Source: CAZMRW01 sp964568805 (GTDB lineage Bacteria; Pseudomonadota; Gammaproteobacteria; Methylococcales; Methylomonadaceae). From it: DNA of 57,763 nucleotides. Shown piece by piece: positions 1 to 7,940 of this stretch (the first letter of the stretch is position 1; each line of letters starts with the position of its first letter). The notes under the pieces are model-generated. The model searched no databases. It saw nothing but the letters and a program-made list of their open reading frames with translations, and was not told the origin of the DNA. The DNA lies in contig CAZMRW010000014.1 of NCBI GenBank assembly GCA_964568805.1, forward strand, positions 1 to 57,763, read 5' to 3'. Position numbers and translations under genes: made by a program.

Positions 1-86
1 CGAGTGCGTGGGGCGCGCAGAGCAACCTCGCGCATTTTCGCGGCCAGGGCGCGCAACTGCTCGGGCGTTTGCGGCTCGGCAGCCAT
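1..86 (-). CDS. partial early phage protein (N-terminus only)
   Basis: Leftward gene cut by the window edge. Only 28 residues are visible, starting MAAEPQTPEQLRALAAKMRE. Its ATG overlaps the TAA stop of the gam gene (TAATG), which indicates translational coupling in the early operon. The visible part is a helical N-terminus and no family can be assigned. In Mu-like phages the genes after gam are small accessory early genes, which fits, but no function can be inferred. Confidence 0.5.
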   Translation of the reverse strand, partial: MAAEPQTPEQLRALAAKMREVALRAPRT

Positions 87-607
87 TACACCTGATCCTG
101 CTCGAACGGTTGAATGACAAAATCCTCGACGCCGGTCTTGATCGACAGCCCGGCAACGCCCTTGACCGCCTCCGGCTCATTCAGCACGGCCTCCTTGTTC
201 AGTTCCTCCTTGACCCTGACAAATCGAGACAAGCCCAGGCGTTTCAGCGTGTCCAGCACGGATTCGATGCCCCGCACAGCGACGGACGGCGGTTTCTGCC
301 GCCATTGCACCGTGCCGGTCACAAACTGCCCGGATTTAGACTTGCCGCCGTTGGTCAGCTCGTCCCGGTTCGCCTCGCACCAGCTTTGCACGCCGGTTTG
401 CAGCGCCTTGATTTCCTCCTGCAGCGGTGTAAAAACGGAGGTGTAACGGTCGGTGATACCGGCAATCAGATCGTTCATCGCCGCCGTCTGCACCGCGATT
501 TCACGGTGTAACACGCCGATCTTGTTGATATCCGCGGCGCATTCGTCGCGAGTTTGCGGCGGAGCGATCAGGGCCGCCTGCTTGATGCGCGTTTTAGCTT
601 TTTTCAT
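86..607 (-). CDS. gam: Mu Gam-like DNA end-binding protein
   Basis: The 173-residue product matches the length and layout of Mu Gam (174 residues), a Ku-like protein that binds double-stranded DNA ends and protects linear phage DNA from host exonucleases such as RecBCD. The N-terminus is basic (MKKAKTRIKQ), followed by a long helical region and the GTVQWRQKPPSVAVRG stretch typical of the family. It lies downstream of the transposase and ATPase genes, the same order as A-B-gam in Mu. Its ATG overlaps the end of a 40-residue membrane protein gene, and a GAGGAAA ribosome-binding site precedes it. It acts in the cytoplasm during replicative transposition. Confidence 0.88.
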   Translation of the reverse strand: MKKAKTRIKQAALIAPPQTRDECAADINKIGVLHREIAVQTAAMNDLIAGITDRYTSVFTPLQEEIKALQTGVQSWCEANRDELTNGGKSKSGQFVTGTVQWRQKPPSVAVRGIESVLDTLKRLGLSRFVRVKEELNKEAVLNEPEAVKGVAGLSIKTGVEDFVIQPFEQDQV

Positions 608-716
608 GGGTTTCCTCAGGATGAATGATTAAAAAAAGAATTGCTCCGAGCGCGAGGCCCAGCTCGACAGCCACGCCGCCGACAACGGCCAGCAACAAAA
701 ACTGCATGGCGCTCAT
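594..716 (-). CDS. small single-span membrane protein
   Basis: A 40-residue reading frame (begins MSAMQFLLLAVVGGVAVELG) fills the gap between its neighbours. Its ATG overlaps the TGA of the upstream gene (ATGA) and its stop lies 14 bases inside gam, so it fits the tight overlap pattern of this operon. Almost the whole protein is one hydrophobic helix ending in a short charged tail (HPEETHEKS). In Mu the region between B and gam holds the toxic kil gene; a role like that is conceivable from position only. I know no matching family. Confidence 0.5.
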   Translation of the reverse strand: MSAMQFLLLAVVGGVAVELGLALGAILFLIIHPEETHEKS

Positions 717-1201
717 CGCTTGCCCTCGCCGTTGATGCGCCACTTGCTGATCGGCTGATACTGCTTGATCGGCTGCACATAACGGTTGTCATGCACCATC
801 ACCAGCTCCTCGCGGCCGATGCGCGCGTCGTGATCCTCCTGATCGCGGTAGCGCGCCAGATAATCCAGCAGGTCGCGCACCAGGCTTTGTTTCGGCGTCA
901 ACGGCAGCGGGTTCGCGTCTTCCCTGGCCATCGCCGCGCGGCGCTCCATTTCCAGCGCCCCGGCCAGCACGTATTGCGGCCCGTTTTCCAGAAACACCGG
1001 CAACAGAATCGATCCGCGCCGCCCCCGGTTGACAAACAGCGCCGGATTGGCGAAATACACATGCACCCAACGCTCGTTGTCATCGGGATTCATCATAAAC
1101 AGCTCGAACGATACCTGGTGTTCGCTGCCAATGCCGTACACAGCCTCCAGCCAGTTATACATCGCGGCCCAATAGTCGATGTCCTCGTCTGAATAAATCA
1201 T
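713..1201 (-). CDS. uncharacterised early phage protein
   Basis: A 162-residue acidic protein with no family I recognise. It opens with MIYSDEDIDYWAAMYNWLEA, has a probable beta-rich middle (VSFELFMMNPDDNERWVHVY) and ends in charged helices. The ATG overlaps the stop of the upstream gene by four bases (ATGA), and its own stop overlaps the next small gene, so it is an integral part of the early operon between the ATPase and gam. There are no signal peptide or membrane segments, so it is presumably cytoplasmic. Confidence 0.65.
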   Translation of the reverse strand: MIYSDEDIDYWAAMYNWLEAVYGIGSEHQVSFELFMMNPDDNERWVHVYFANPALFVNRGRRGSILLPVFLENGPQYVLAGALEMERRAAMAREDANPLPLTPKQSLVRDLLDYLARYRDQEDHDARIGREELVMVHDNRYVQPIKQYQPISKWRINGEGKR

Positions 1202-1566
1202 CCCAAGTCTCCTTGTGTTCTGATGGCATACATCGGCCTGGCCCCGTTTTGCCTGGCCCGCCGCATCCGTTTCAGGTGCTCCGTCTGCAGGGCCCGCCGG
1301 TCGAAGCGGCCCTGAATAAAAAAGAGCGCCAAACCAAGATCCAATCCGAGCGCCGGCGCCGGTTTATCCCGGTGCTGAGTTTCGCGTTTCCCGGCCAGCC
1401 ATCGCTCGATCTCCAGGCGGTTCCATAATCTGTTAGAGGTTTTTGCGGCGGCCGTGGTCATCACCGGCCTCGGCATGCCCCATTTCGTCATCATCTCATT
1501 GACAAAATTGCGGTTGCGGCTGCCTGCCAGCTCCCGAATTTCATCGGCGCTAATAAATTTGCTCAT
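1198..1566 (-). CDS. excisionase/MerR-like small DNA-binding protein
   Basis: The first ~60 residues (ISADEIRELAG...RNRNFVNEMM...WNRLEIERWLAGK) look like a winged-helix fold of the excisionase/MerR type, where the final W-L helix packs against the recognition helix. The second half is basic (RFDRRALQTEHLKRMRRARQ). It starts with ATG overlapping the end of the ATPase gene (ATGA) and overlaps the next gene the same way. A DNA-binding role in early control or transposition is inferred; target sites are unknown. Confidence 0.6.
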   Translation of the reverse strand: MSKFISADEIRELAGSRNRNFVNEMMTKWGMPRPVMTTAAAKTSNRLWNRLEIERWLAGKRETQHRDKPAPALGLDLGLALFFIQGRFDRRALQTEHLKRMRRARQNGARPMYAIRTQGDLG

Positions 1567-2741
1567 CTTGCCTCCCTGATCACATCCGCCGACACCTTAG
1601 CGAAACCCAGCGCCGCCGCATTGTTCATCGACGCCACCACCAGATTATTGACCATCAACGGGTATATCAGGCTATGGGTTTCGGCCTGGCCCTGCCTGGC
1701 AAAAATCAGCCGCGAGCGAATTCCGTCCAGCGCATTCGGCTCGAATATATCGCCCAGTTCCACGCCAACCCGTTTAAACTTAAATCGCATGTAGTCATCC
1801 AGGTGCGCATCCAGCGGCGCCAGTTCAATTAGTTCGCAGCGCTGCGCCACTTCGCGCACATTGGCGTTGCCCGCCGCCAGTTTCAGCTGCAATTCCGATT
1901 GCGCGATCAGCACGATCGACAGCAACTTCTTGAAGCCGTCTTCCAGTTCCAGGAAGCGCTTAAGATGCTTCAATGTGGGGATGCTCAACGCATGCGCCTC
2001 CTCGATAATCACGCAATGGCTCCAGCCCGAGCGGCTGCTGTCCTTGAGTAATCGATGCAGCTGCCGGCTTTTCGCTTCCATGCCGGCCCTGGGCGTTTCC
2101 AGCGGCGCCAATGCGCCGATGATCGCATCGGCAATGTTTGACGCCTTCAGCGTCTTGCCCTTTTTATCGTTATCCTCCATGCCCAGCACGTAGGGCTCGA
2201 TCACCTTGACCGGCGCATCCTCGCGGACGATGCGGTCATTCAGATCGCGGCGCAGCGTCGATTTGCCGGCGCCCGATTCGCTGACGATCGCCACAAAACT
2301 GCCGCCGAACTTCGCGGCCGTCCACAAATACTCCCGCACATAGCGGATTGCCGGCGTCGTGAACACATCCTCCGCGGCGGCCACGTCGTTATCGAACGGG
2401 TCGCGAAACAAATTGAAGTGCTTGCGCGTTTGTGGCGCCAGCGATTGCTTTCGTAGTAACATATCAGTCTCCAGTAGGGGCGGATTCATTCGCCCGGTTG
2501 AGTCATCCGCCGCGGCCGCAGGGGCGGCCTCGGCGGATTCAAAAATAGAGGATTTCACTTCGATGCCACGCGCCGCCAGCTCCGCCGCCAGGGATGCCTG
2601 CAACGCATCCTTGGGCGGGTTGGCCGGCCATATTTCCTTATTTAATAAGAGCGATATCGCCGCCGGGCTTATCCCGACCGCCCGCGCCAATGCCGCCTGG
2701 CGGATGCCGTGCCGCAGCAATACGCGTTTCAACGCCAGCAT
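1563..2741 (-). CDS. MuB/ExeA-like AAA+ transposition ATPase
   Basis: This 392-residue protein is the likely target-selection ATPase that partners the transposase. Residues 1-40 form a helix-turn-helix (RQAALARAVGISPAAISLLL), as in MuB. Residues 108-118 carry the ExeA-type FNLFRDPFDND signature. The Walker A motif is SESGAGKST near 154-162 and Walker B is CVIIEEAH at 243-250. MuB is 312 residues, so this one is longer because of a linker and C-terminal extension. By analogy it binds DNA non-specifically with ATP and delivers target to MuA. It sits five genes downstream of the transposase, further than in Mu where A and B adjoin, with four-base overlap to the next gene. Confidence 0.88.
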   Translation of the reverse strand: MLALKRVLLRHGIRQAALARAVGISPAAISLLLNKEIWPANPPKDALQASLAAELAARGIEVKSSIFESAEAAPAAAADDSTGRMNPPLLETDMLLRKQSLAPQTRKHFNLFRDPFDNDVAAAEDVFTTPAIRYVREYLWTAAKFGGSFVAIVSESGAGKSTLRRDLNDRIVREDAPVKVIEPYVLGMEDNDKKGKTLKASNIADAIIGALAPLETPRAGMEAKSRQLHRLLKDSSRSGWSHCVIIEEAHALSIPTLKHLKRFLELEDGFKKLLSIVLIAQSELQLKLAAGNANVREVAQRCELIELAPLDAHLDDYMRFKFKRVGVELGDIFEPNALDGIRSRLIFARQGQAETHSLIYPLMVNNLVVASMNNAAALGFAKVSADVIREAR

Positions 2742-3079
2742 GGGGTCTGCGCCATTTCGGTATAGGTTTGCGCCAGAAACGTGCGCATGCCGATCACGTT
2801 AAAGACGATCCCTTCCGACTCCATCGCGGTCAACTCCGCCAGCAGCGGATACAGCCCGGCTTGCCGCAGCGCCGCCTGCGCCAGCACCTGGTAGTGTTCA
2901 AACAGCTCCCGCTCCTTTTCCAGCAGCCGGTCAATCTGTTCCTCTGTCGTTAACTCGTGTCTATCCTCGTGCATACATCCTCTCTCTATATTAATGGTGG
3001 TTTGACTGCGTTTTTTTTGGCCTTGACGGTGTTCGGCATCTGTCCGCCTTTCTATGTCGTCAATGATCTCGATCTTCAC
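2729..3079 (-). CDS. small helical early phage protein
   Basis: A 116-residue product if it starts at the GTG that overlaps the upstream stop (GTGA) behind a GGGGGA ribosome-binding site. An in-frame ATG at 2974, preceded by GAGAGAGG, would give an 81-residue protein (MHEDRHELTTEEQIDRLLEK...). Both starts are credible and I cannot decide between them. The core is a charged helix, EEQIDRLLEKERELFEHYQ. It overlaps the start of the ATPase gene by 13 bases. No family recognised. Confidence 0.55.
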   Translation of the reverse strand: MKIEIIDDIERRTDAEHRQGQKKRSQTTINIERGCMHEDRHELTTEEQIDRLLEKERELFEHYQVLAQAALRQAGLYPLLAELTAMESEGIVFNVIGMRTFLAQTYTEMAQTPCWR

Positions 3080-3339
3080 AAATCCCCCTGCACCGTGGCC
3101 AGGTGATCCGGCGCAAAGGTGCGCAGGCGGTCGATCATCTCCGGGTTATCGGCCAGCAGCCGTCCGGCCACAAACCGGTACGAATTCAGCAGTTCGGCGA
3201 TATAACCCAGCTCGGCCGCGTGCGACAGCGGCAGCCGCCGGAAATGATCGTCATCGTTCATCAGCCTGAAAATCAGCTCCGACGCGTTGATCGAGCGGGC
3301 CGGCAATGGACCCGTTTGCTGTTCTGCTTTAGTCAACAT
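3076..3339 (-). CDS. small early phage protein
   Basis: An 87-residue protein (MLTKAEQQTGPLPARSINAS...), with the start chosen because a GGGG ribosome-binding site lies seven bases before this ATG, inside the end of the previous gene. It is helical and mildly acidic, with no membrane segment. The genes on both sides overlap it, so it is co-translated in the early operon. No family recognised. Confidence 0.55.
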   Translation of the reverse strand: MLTKAEQQTGPLPARSINASELIFRLMNDDDHFRRLPLSHAAELGYIAELLNSYRFVAGRLLADNPEMIDRLRTFAPDHLATVQGDL

Positions 3340-3661
3340 GTAATACCCCGATTTCGTCGCTGACATCGTATTCCACGATGGTCTTGTCATCCTGCCTGAG
3401 CAGTATCAGCGCGCGTATGGTGGCGGTATGGCTGGCGTGTCTTGACACCAGACGCCAGCCGCCTGAACTCGTCATTTCTCTGATTTGCGTCCCGTTAACG
3501 CGCAGGATGCGAAACCCCGCCTTCATCAGTTTTCGTCTATCGCTTCCGTCCATCTGTCCCCCTGCGTTAATTGAAAAGGTGTTCATACCGGCCAGGCGCC
3601 GCTTCAGGCTGCCGTTCAGTTTTGGGTTGGTGTAGTTTTCAATGATGTGTTCTCTGTTCAT
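3329..3661 (-). CDS. uncharacterised early phage protein
   Basis: A 110-residue product that starts MNREHIIENYTNPKLNGSLK after a clear GGAGGAA ribosome-binding site. It is basic and probably alpha/beta, with a strand-rich centre (GFRILRVNGTQIREMTSSGGW). It is the first gene downstream of the transposase, separated from it by a 51-base gap that holds a perfect 24-bp palindrome, so its expression may be set by that hairpin. No function can be assigned. Confidence 0.55.
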   Translation of the reverse strand: MNREHIIENYTNPKLNGSLKRRLAGMNTFSINAGGQMDGSDRRKLMKAGFRILRVNGTQIREMTSSGGWRLVSRHASHTATIRALILLRQDDKTIVEYDVSDEIGVLHVD

Positions 3662-3682
3662 GGTTGTTTCCTCCGTCATGAC

Positions 3683-3706
3683 CATCTTGCCGATATCGGC
3701 AAGATG
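3683..3706. promoter_or_regulatory. 24-bp perfect palindrome after transposase gene
   Basis: The sequence centred on GATATC, with arms CATCTTGCCGAT and its exact complement, is a perfect 24-bp inverted repeat in the only sizeable gap of the early operon, six bases past the transposase stop. In RNA it would form a strong hairpin. There is no U-run after it on the leftward strand, so a plain Rho-independent terminator is unlikely. A protein-binding operator or an mRNA processing/attenuation hairpin is possible. Confidence 0.5.
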
Positions 3707-3712
3707 CTCGGG

Positions 3713-5533
3713 TTAAACCGCCTTCAACCTGGCCCGCCCGTCCACCGAGCGGCCCGACTGCAGGTCGGCCAAAATCTGTTCCATTTCCGTTTCCGTCGCC
3801 CCTTCCGGCCACCGCTTTTGCAAGTCGGCAGTAATCGCCGGGTCCCATTCGTCCTTCATCCTGTCCCGCAGCCAGCCTGCCATCCGCGCATGATTCCAGC
3901 GTTTTTGCTCGGTATCCGCGGCGCGCAGCGCCAGATCCCTCGCTTTCGGCAGCACGCGCTCGGGCAGATCGCCTTGTCCCAGGTGCGAATGTGAAACGAT
4001 GCCCTGGCCATCGTTAAAGTGCTGAAACGGCCGCGCGTTCTTGCGCAACAGCGACTCGGCCTCGTCCAGGGTGACATCGCCGTAAGCGGTGCGGGCGATG
4101 TCCCGGGCTGCCTGCTCGGCCACCGTCAACTTGGCGGCGCGGTATTCCTCGCCGATCAATGCCGCGCTCATCATGTTGCCGTACTCGTTGAAATCGCGCT
4201 CCGGCGCCACTTCCACCAGCAGCGGCTCCGTTCCCAGGCGCGCAATTTCCACCCGCACCACGCCGTCGGCCAGCAGCAGCGGCATCACCTTGACCTTGTC
4301 GCCCTGGCTGTAAAACTCCGCCCATTGCGTCAGGTCATACACCCGGCTTTTGCCGATCTCCGGATGCACAAAGCTGATCAGCCCGTCGCGCACCTGCCGC
4401 GTCGTCTCGCGCCCGGTCAAATACCAGGCGCACACCTTGCGTTCCGGCATCTTCACCAGCGCGCCGGGGTAGCGCAAAATCGATTGCCACAGGTCATCGC
4501 GCACCCGCTTTTCGCCGTCATGCCGGCGAATCCGGCAATCGACGTGCTTGATCTGGTTGGCGTTGTAATCGCGCACCCAGCGCCCGGCGGCCGCGTTCAG
4601 CTCCTCCACGCTGTGCACCGGTTCTTCGCGCAAACGCGATTCGAAATGCATTTCCACGATGTGGTTGGCCTTTTCCACCCCGCCCTTAACCCAGGCGTGG
4701 TGCGTGGCATGGGTTTCATGCGCCACGCCCAAGGCATCGAGCAGTTTCACGATGCCGGCGCTGGTATTGGCGCTGCCTTTGTCCCACAGCAGTTTTTTGG
4801 GGATGCCGTGCGACAGGCGCTGAGGCTGCTCGCTCCAGGTGTACAGCAAAAAATCGAACAGACTGGCCTGGTTTTCGCCGGCCGCTTCGTAATACTTCAC
4901 ATCGATCGACGCCGAGGCATGGTCATAGCGCGTATAACGCCACACCTTCAACTTGACCTTTTCCAGCGCCGCCGGCTTGTTCTTGTTGAACTCCGCCTCG
5001 GTCATCATCATCTGCCGGTTGCCCATGTAATAGATCAGGCACAAGGACGGGTCGATCTCGTGCACCGCGTTCGGGCATTCGGCGCGCAGGCGGCCGTGGT
5101 TGCGGGCGTTGGCCTGGGTTTTCACGTCCAGCTTGCGCGACCGCAATACCCGGTTCACCTGGCTTTCGCCGACATTCACGATCAGGCCGTTAGTGTCCGC
5201 GATGTTCATCGCCACGCCGGTCGGCTTGGTGGCCCGGCCGTCCTTGCGCACCGATACCCCCTTAAAAGCGGCGATATGATTCACCGACTCCTCGGGCAGG
5301 CATGTTTTTCCGGCATCGCTGCGCTGCTTGCGGCCGCTGCGGTACTCGGCATACACGGCCAGCCAGCGCCACACCGTTTGCTTGCTGCGTCCGTGCAGCG
5401 TGGCGAAGCCGTCCACCAGCTTGCCGGCCTGCCCGTGCGCGGCGGCTTCCAGTTGCCGGCGCAGATCAAGCAGACAGCCCATCATCTCCGCGCTCGGCCG
5501 ATTCATGGCAATCCACTCCTGCGTAATGTTCAT
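3713..5533 (-). CDS. MuA-type DDE transposase
   Basis: A 606-residue transposase (MuA is 663). An N-terminal HTH lies near residues 45-60 (LHGRSKQTVWRWLAVY). The integrase core follows, with catalytic acidic residues Asp161 (VHEIDPSL), Asp251 (LLWDKGSANT) and Glu287 (GGVEKANHIVE). The C-terminal ~300 residues hold a beta-barrel-like domain and a helical tail that could contact the ATPase. It cuts and joins phage ends to target DNA for integration and replicative transposition. I chose the ATG that overlaps the upstream stop by four bases; a longer frame exists upstream but overlaps the previous gene by about 90 bases. Confidence 0.93.
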   Translation of the reverse strand: MNITQEWIAMNRPSAEMMGCLLDLRRQLEAAAHGQAGKLVDGFATLHGRSKQTVWRWLAVYAEYRSGRKQRSDAGKTCLPEESVNHIAAFKGVSVRKDGRATKPTGVAMNIADTNGLIVNVGESQVNRVLRSRKLDVKTQANARNHGRLRAECPNAVHEIDPSLCLIYYMGNRQMMMTEAEFNKNKPAALEKVKLKVWRYTRYDHASASIDVKYYEAAGENQASLFDFLLYTWSEQPQRLSHGIPKKLLWDKGSANTSAGIVKLLDALGVAHETHATHHAWVKGGVEKANHIVEMHFESRLREEPVHSVEELNAAAGRWVRDYNANQIKHVDCRIRRHDGEKRVRDDLWQSILRYPGALVKMPERKVCAWYLTGRETTRQVRDGLISFVHPEIGKSRVYDLTQWAEFYSQGDKVKVMPLLLADGVVRVEIARLGTEPLLVEVAPERDFNEYGNMMSAALIGEEYRAAKLTVAEQAARDIARTAYGDVTLDEAESLLRKNARPFQHFNDGQGIVSHSHLGQGDLPERVLPKARDLALRAADTEQKRWNHARMAGWLRDRMKDEWDPAITADLQKRWPEGATETEMEQILADLQSGRSVDGRARLKAV

Positions 5534-6510
5534 GACTGCGCCAGCCAGCGGATACGGGCGTCGCAGTAGCCGCCCAGGGTGCGGTCGAAACTCATGCCCA
5601 AGGCTTCCAGCATGTCCGCGCATTCGTTATGAATGCCGACCAGTTCGGCGGCGAGGGTTTCGCGCGCCTGGGTCAGCGCCGCTTCCTCCGCGTCCGATCC
5701 GGCCGAGAGCTTCATCGCGTCTTCGCGGATCAGATCCAGCGAGCCGATCGCGTGCTTGATGTTTTTGCGGGTCACCGCCAATTGCACAAAGTAGCCGTTG
5801 CGAAACGCCTCCGGCCAGTTCACGTGCGCGCCCTGCGGCCGGTCCAGGCGTTGCCGTTCCAGCTCCCTATCCAGCTCGTTCAGCTTCTCGTCCTTCTTCT
5901 GGATCACCGCGTCTATGGAGGCCAGCGATTTTTTCAGCTCGGCGGTTTCGGCTTCCAGGGATTCCTTTTCGCGCTGATGTTTGGCGGCGAGCTGCTGCAT
6001 CAGGTCCAGGGCGTTGTCCAGGCTTTCCGACTCGATCGCCTGGGCGATCAATTGGCGGTCGTCGTCGGGCAGCGCCTTGAGGGCGTTGTAGTCTTTTTGG
6101 CGGAAACCGAGCTTTTCGGCTTGTTCGTAGAGGTCCGGACCCAGATGTTTATAATTGCTCATCAGTTCTTGTACCCGCCGGGCTGACTTCCCGAGGAAAA
6201 CCTCGCAGAACTCTTCAAAACCCGCGACCTGTCGCGCTTTTCCGTTTTCGTCAAAATACGGCAAACCCTTGTATTTCTTGCTTTCCTTGATTGAAATAGC
6301 GGTTTCTGCGATAAATTTTTCCGCGACCGTCGCGTAAAATTGAGCTGTTTCGATTCGGCCTATTGCCTTGATCGCATCGAACTTGTCGCTCACAATCTGA
6401 GCCGCCAACGCCTCCGCGTTGACCGCCTCCAGCACTTCCGCTACGCGTCCGTGCGGGTCGTCCGGGACGATATGCTGCGTGGTCTCGATATCCATAGGTG
6501 TTCTTGCCAT
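5530..6510 (-). CDS. coiled-coil early phage protein upstream of transposase
   Basis: A 326-residue acidic protein. The first ~150 residues are globular and helical (YATVAEKFIAETAISIKESK; FEEFCEVFLGKSARRVQELM). Residues ~175-230 form a coiled coil rich in E, K and L (QREKESLEAETAELKKSLAS), then comes a helical C-terminus. The start follows a GAGGA ribosome-binding site three bases past the stop of the preceding gene, and the stop overlaps the transposase ATG, which points to coupled synthesis. No recognised family; a DNA-binding or scaffolding role in transposition is only a guess. Confidence 0.75.
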   Translation of the reverse strand: MARTPMDIETTQHIVPDDPHGRVAEVLEAVNAEALAAQIVSDKFDAIKAIGRIETAQFYATVAEKFIAETAISIKESKKYKGLPYFDENGKARQVAGFEEFCEVFLGKSARRVQELMSNYKHLGPDLYEQAEKLGFRQKDYNALKALPDDDRQLIAQAIESESLDNALDLMQQLAAKHQREKESLEAETAELKKSLASIDAVIQKKDEKLNELDRELERQRLDRPQGAHVNWPEAFRNGYFVQLAVTRKNIKHAIGSLDLIREDAMKLSAGSDAEEAALTQARETLAAELVGIHNECADMLEALGMSFDRTLGGYCDARIRWLAQS

Positions 6511-6513
6511 TCT

Positions 6514-6885
6514 TTAGTCCTCATTGTTGATGCGTTTCAAGGTTTGTCGGGTTTGCGCCTCCTGGCCGCCGTACAGTCTGCCGGCCAATTCATTGAACTG
6601 CCGTTCTGCGGCAGCCATTGAATTCATGATCTGAACGGCCTGCCGCGCAAACCGCACGCTCGGCCGGATGCGTCCGGTCTCCTGAATGCTTTCGGCAAAG
6701 CCGCAATTTTTTAGCGTGGCCACATAACGCGTCATATTGGTCATGCTCAGGCCGGTCTCGCGGCTGAGTTCCGTCGGGCTGAAGCCGTGCGCAAAGTTGC
6801 GCATCAGCACATCCAGCACCGCCAGCACTTTGGTGGCGCACTCGATGTCTTTGGTTTTGGGTTTTTCGTGGGTTTTTGTGGTCAT
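6514..6885 (-). CDS. IclR-type winged HTH regulator
   Basis: A 123-residue protein whose residues 12-75 match the IclR-type winged helix: KVLAVLDVLMRNFAHGFSPT, then ELSRETGLSMTNMTRYVATL, then a beta-wing (FAESIQETGRIRPSVRF). The effector-binding domain of full IclR proteins is absent, which is common for phage versions. It lies two genes upstream of the transposase and likely controls early genes or aids transposition. Its ATG overlaps the upstream stop (ATGA). Confidence 0.72.
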   Translation of the reverse strand: MTTKTHEKPKTKDIECATKVLAVLDVLMRNFAHGFSPTELSRETGLSMTNMTRYVATLKNCGFAESIQETGRIRPSVRFARQAVQIMNSMAAAERQFNELAGRLYGGQEAQTRQTLKRINNED

Positions 6886-7088
6886 TTTTTCTCCTGTCTC
6901 AAATCAATGACTCGGGCGTCTGATTCTTCTGTCACCGGTCCTTTGTCGCCTTGTGGAAGGCAAATCCAGCGGTAATTCCGCGCCGCCTTTTCAGCGCCCT
7001 GAATCGTTTTGTAGCGTTGTTTCAGCATCCGCGTGACACTCTGCTCCGGGCGGGTATAACTGACATAGCGTTGCTCGATGGCATACAT
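6882..7088 (-). CDS. small basic early phage protein
   Basis: A 68-residue protein (MYAIEQRYVSYTRPEQSVTR...) with a basic helical middle (MLKQRYKTIQGAEKAARNYR). It starts two bases past the preceding stop and overlaps the following gene by four bases, so it is part of the operon. No family recognised. Confidence 0.55.
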   Translation of the reverse strand: MYAIEQRYVSYTRPEQSVTRMLKQRYKTIQGAEKAARNYRWICLPQGDKGPVTEESDARVIDLRQEKK

Positions 7089-7090
7089 GG

Positions 7091-7567
7091 CTACTCCTCA
7101 TCAAACGGTAATTCGGGTTGGTGCGATTTCTCGACGTTGATCTTGTGCCAGGCCAGCTGTTCCATCGCGGTTTGCAGCATCGCCCCGGCTTGTTCCGCGC
7201 CGATCTTGTCGGCGTAAAAATCCAGCAGCTCGCCGACCGTATCGTTCAGCGTCACCTGCAAGGTATGCATGGCATTCGGCCCAACGTGGCGGCCGCGCGG
7301 CATGTCGATCACCAGTTTGCCGCCGGACACCGCCAGATAGCGGCTGACGAAATCCACCCCGCAGGCATGCTCAAAGTTCTTGATCAACCGGCTCGGCAGA
7401 CTGGCTTCCTGCACCCATTTATAAAGCGTCCACTTGCTCGGCAAGCCCATCAAGTCGGCCACCGTGTCCACCGAGCGGTTATGCGTCTCCCGCGCATAGT
7501 CCAGGCATTTGTCCATGGCATCACGGAGGCTGTAGGGTTGCACGCGTTTCCAATTGCGTTTAGGCAT
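7091..7567 (-). CDS. CII-like phage regulator (putative)
   Basis: A 158-residue protein with an N-terminal helical DNA-binding part (DAMDKCLDYARETHNRSV then DTVADLMGLPSKWTLYKWVQ, which looks like an HTH), a beta/loop middle (KLVIDMPRGRHVGPNAMHTL) and a C-terminal helix bundle (AMLQTAMEQLAWHKINVEK). The layout resembles the phage CII/CP76 regulator family, but I cannot confirm it. It overlaps the start of the 68-residue gene region closely and its own ATG lies inside the end of the preceding 92-residue gene, to which its two ends are similar. Confidence 0.65.
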   Translation of the reverse strand: MPKRNWKRVQPYSLRDAMDKCLDYARETHNRSVDTVADLMGLPSKWTLYKWVQEASLPSRLIKNFEHACGVDFVSRYLAVSGGKLVIDMPRGRHVGPNAMHTLQVTLNDTVGELLDFYADKIGAEQAGAMLQTAMEQLAWHKINVEKSHQPELPFDEE

Positions 7568-7838
7568 CTTTTATCCTGGATTTTTGCCATACCAATGATT
7601 CGATAGCCGTATCGATGGCTTTTATGGCATCGCGCTTCGATTTGTCGCCACTCATAAACCCTGCTACGCCACCTACGGCCTCGGCCGTTGTTTTGTTAAT
7701 ATTCATGCCGGGGGCAATGTCCTTGACGGACAATCCATAATGTTCACTGGCATGTTTTAAACACGCATTGATGGCTTCAGAAAGATCAGGATTGTCAATC
7801 TGCACAGCATTATTTTTTTTGGAATCATCGTTACTCAT
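7560..7838 (-). CDS. shortened paralogue of the CII-like regulator
   Basis: A 92-residue protein. Its N-terminal part (LSEAINACLKHASEHYGLSV) lines up with LRDAMDKCLDYARETHNRSV of the next gene, and its C-terminal AIDTAIESLVWQKSRIK lines up with AMLQTAMEQLAWHKINVEK. The middle of the longer protein is missing, so it may be a truncated paralogue able to form mixed dimers. It precedes the longer copy with an eight-base overlap. It follows a gap of ~100 bases that could hold a promoter. The similarity was aligned by eye only. Confidence 0.6.
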   Translation of the reverse strand: MSNDDSKKNNAVQIDNPDLSEAINACLKHASEHYGLSVKDIAPGMNINKTTAEAVGGVAGFMSGDKSKRDAIKAIDTAIESLVWQKSRIKDA

Positions 7839-7940
7839 ATCAATACCTCTCTATCCAAACAAAAACCTGTTTTGCATCTGGTGAAAATTTGTTTTACAGT
7901 GCGAAAATATTCCCGTCTCAAAACACAACGGGAGAACACC
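7839..7940. promoter_or_regulatory. divergent intergenic control region
   Basis: This ~100-base AT-rich gap separates a leftward gene (start 7838) from a rightward gene (start 7941). It contains similar elements CTGTTTTGCAT, TTGTTTTACAG and, on the other strand, TGTGTTTTGAG, which could be repeated operator half-sites. A weak rightward promoter (TTGCAT, 17 bases, TACAGT) is visible. This is inference from pattern only. Confidence 0.35.

Noticed and set aside
4019..5569. 516-codon rightward open frame opposite the transposase gene
   Set aside because: It mirrors the transposase, has skewed composition rich in H, R, L and A, and lacks a start context. It is a GC-driven shadow.
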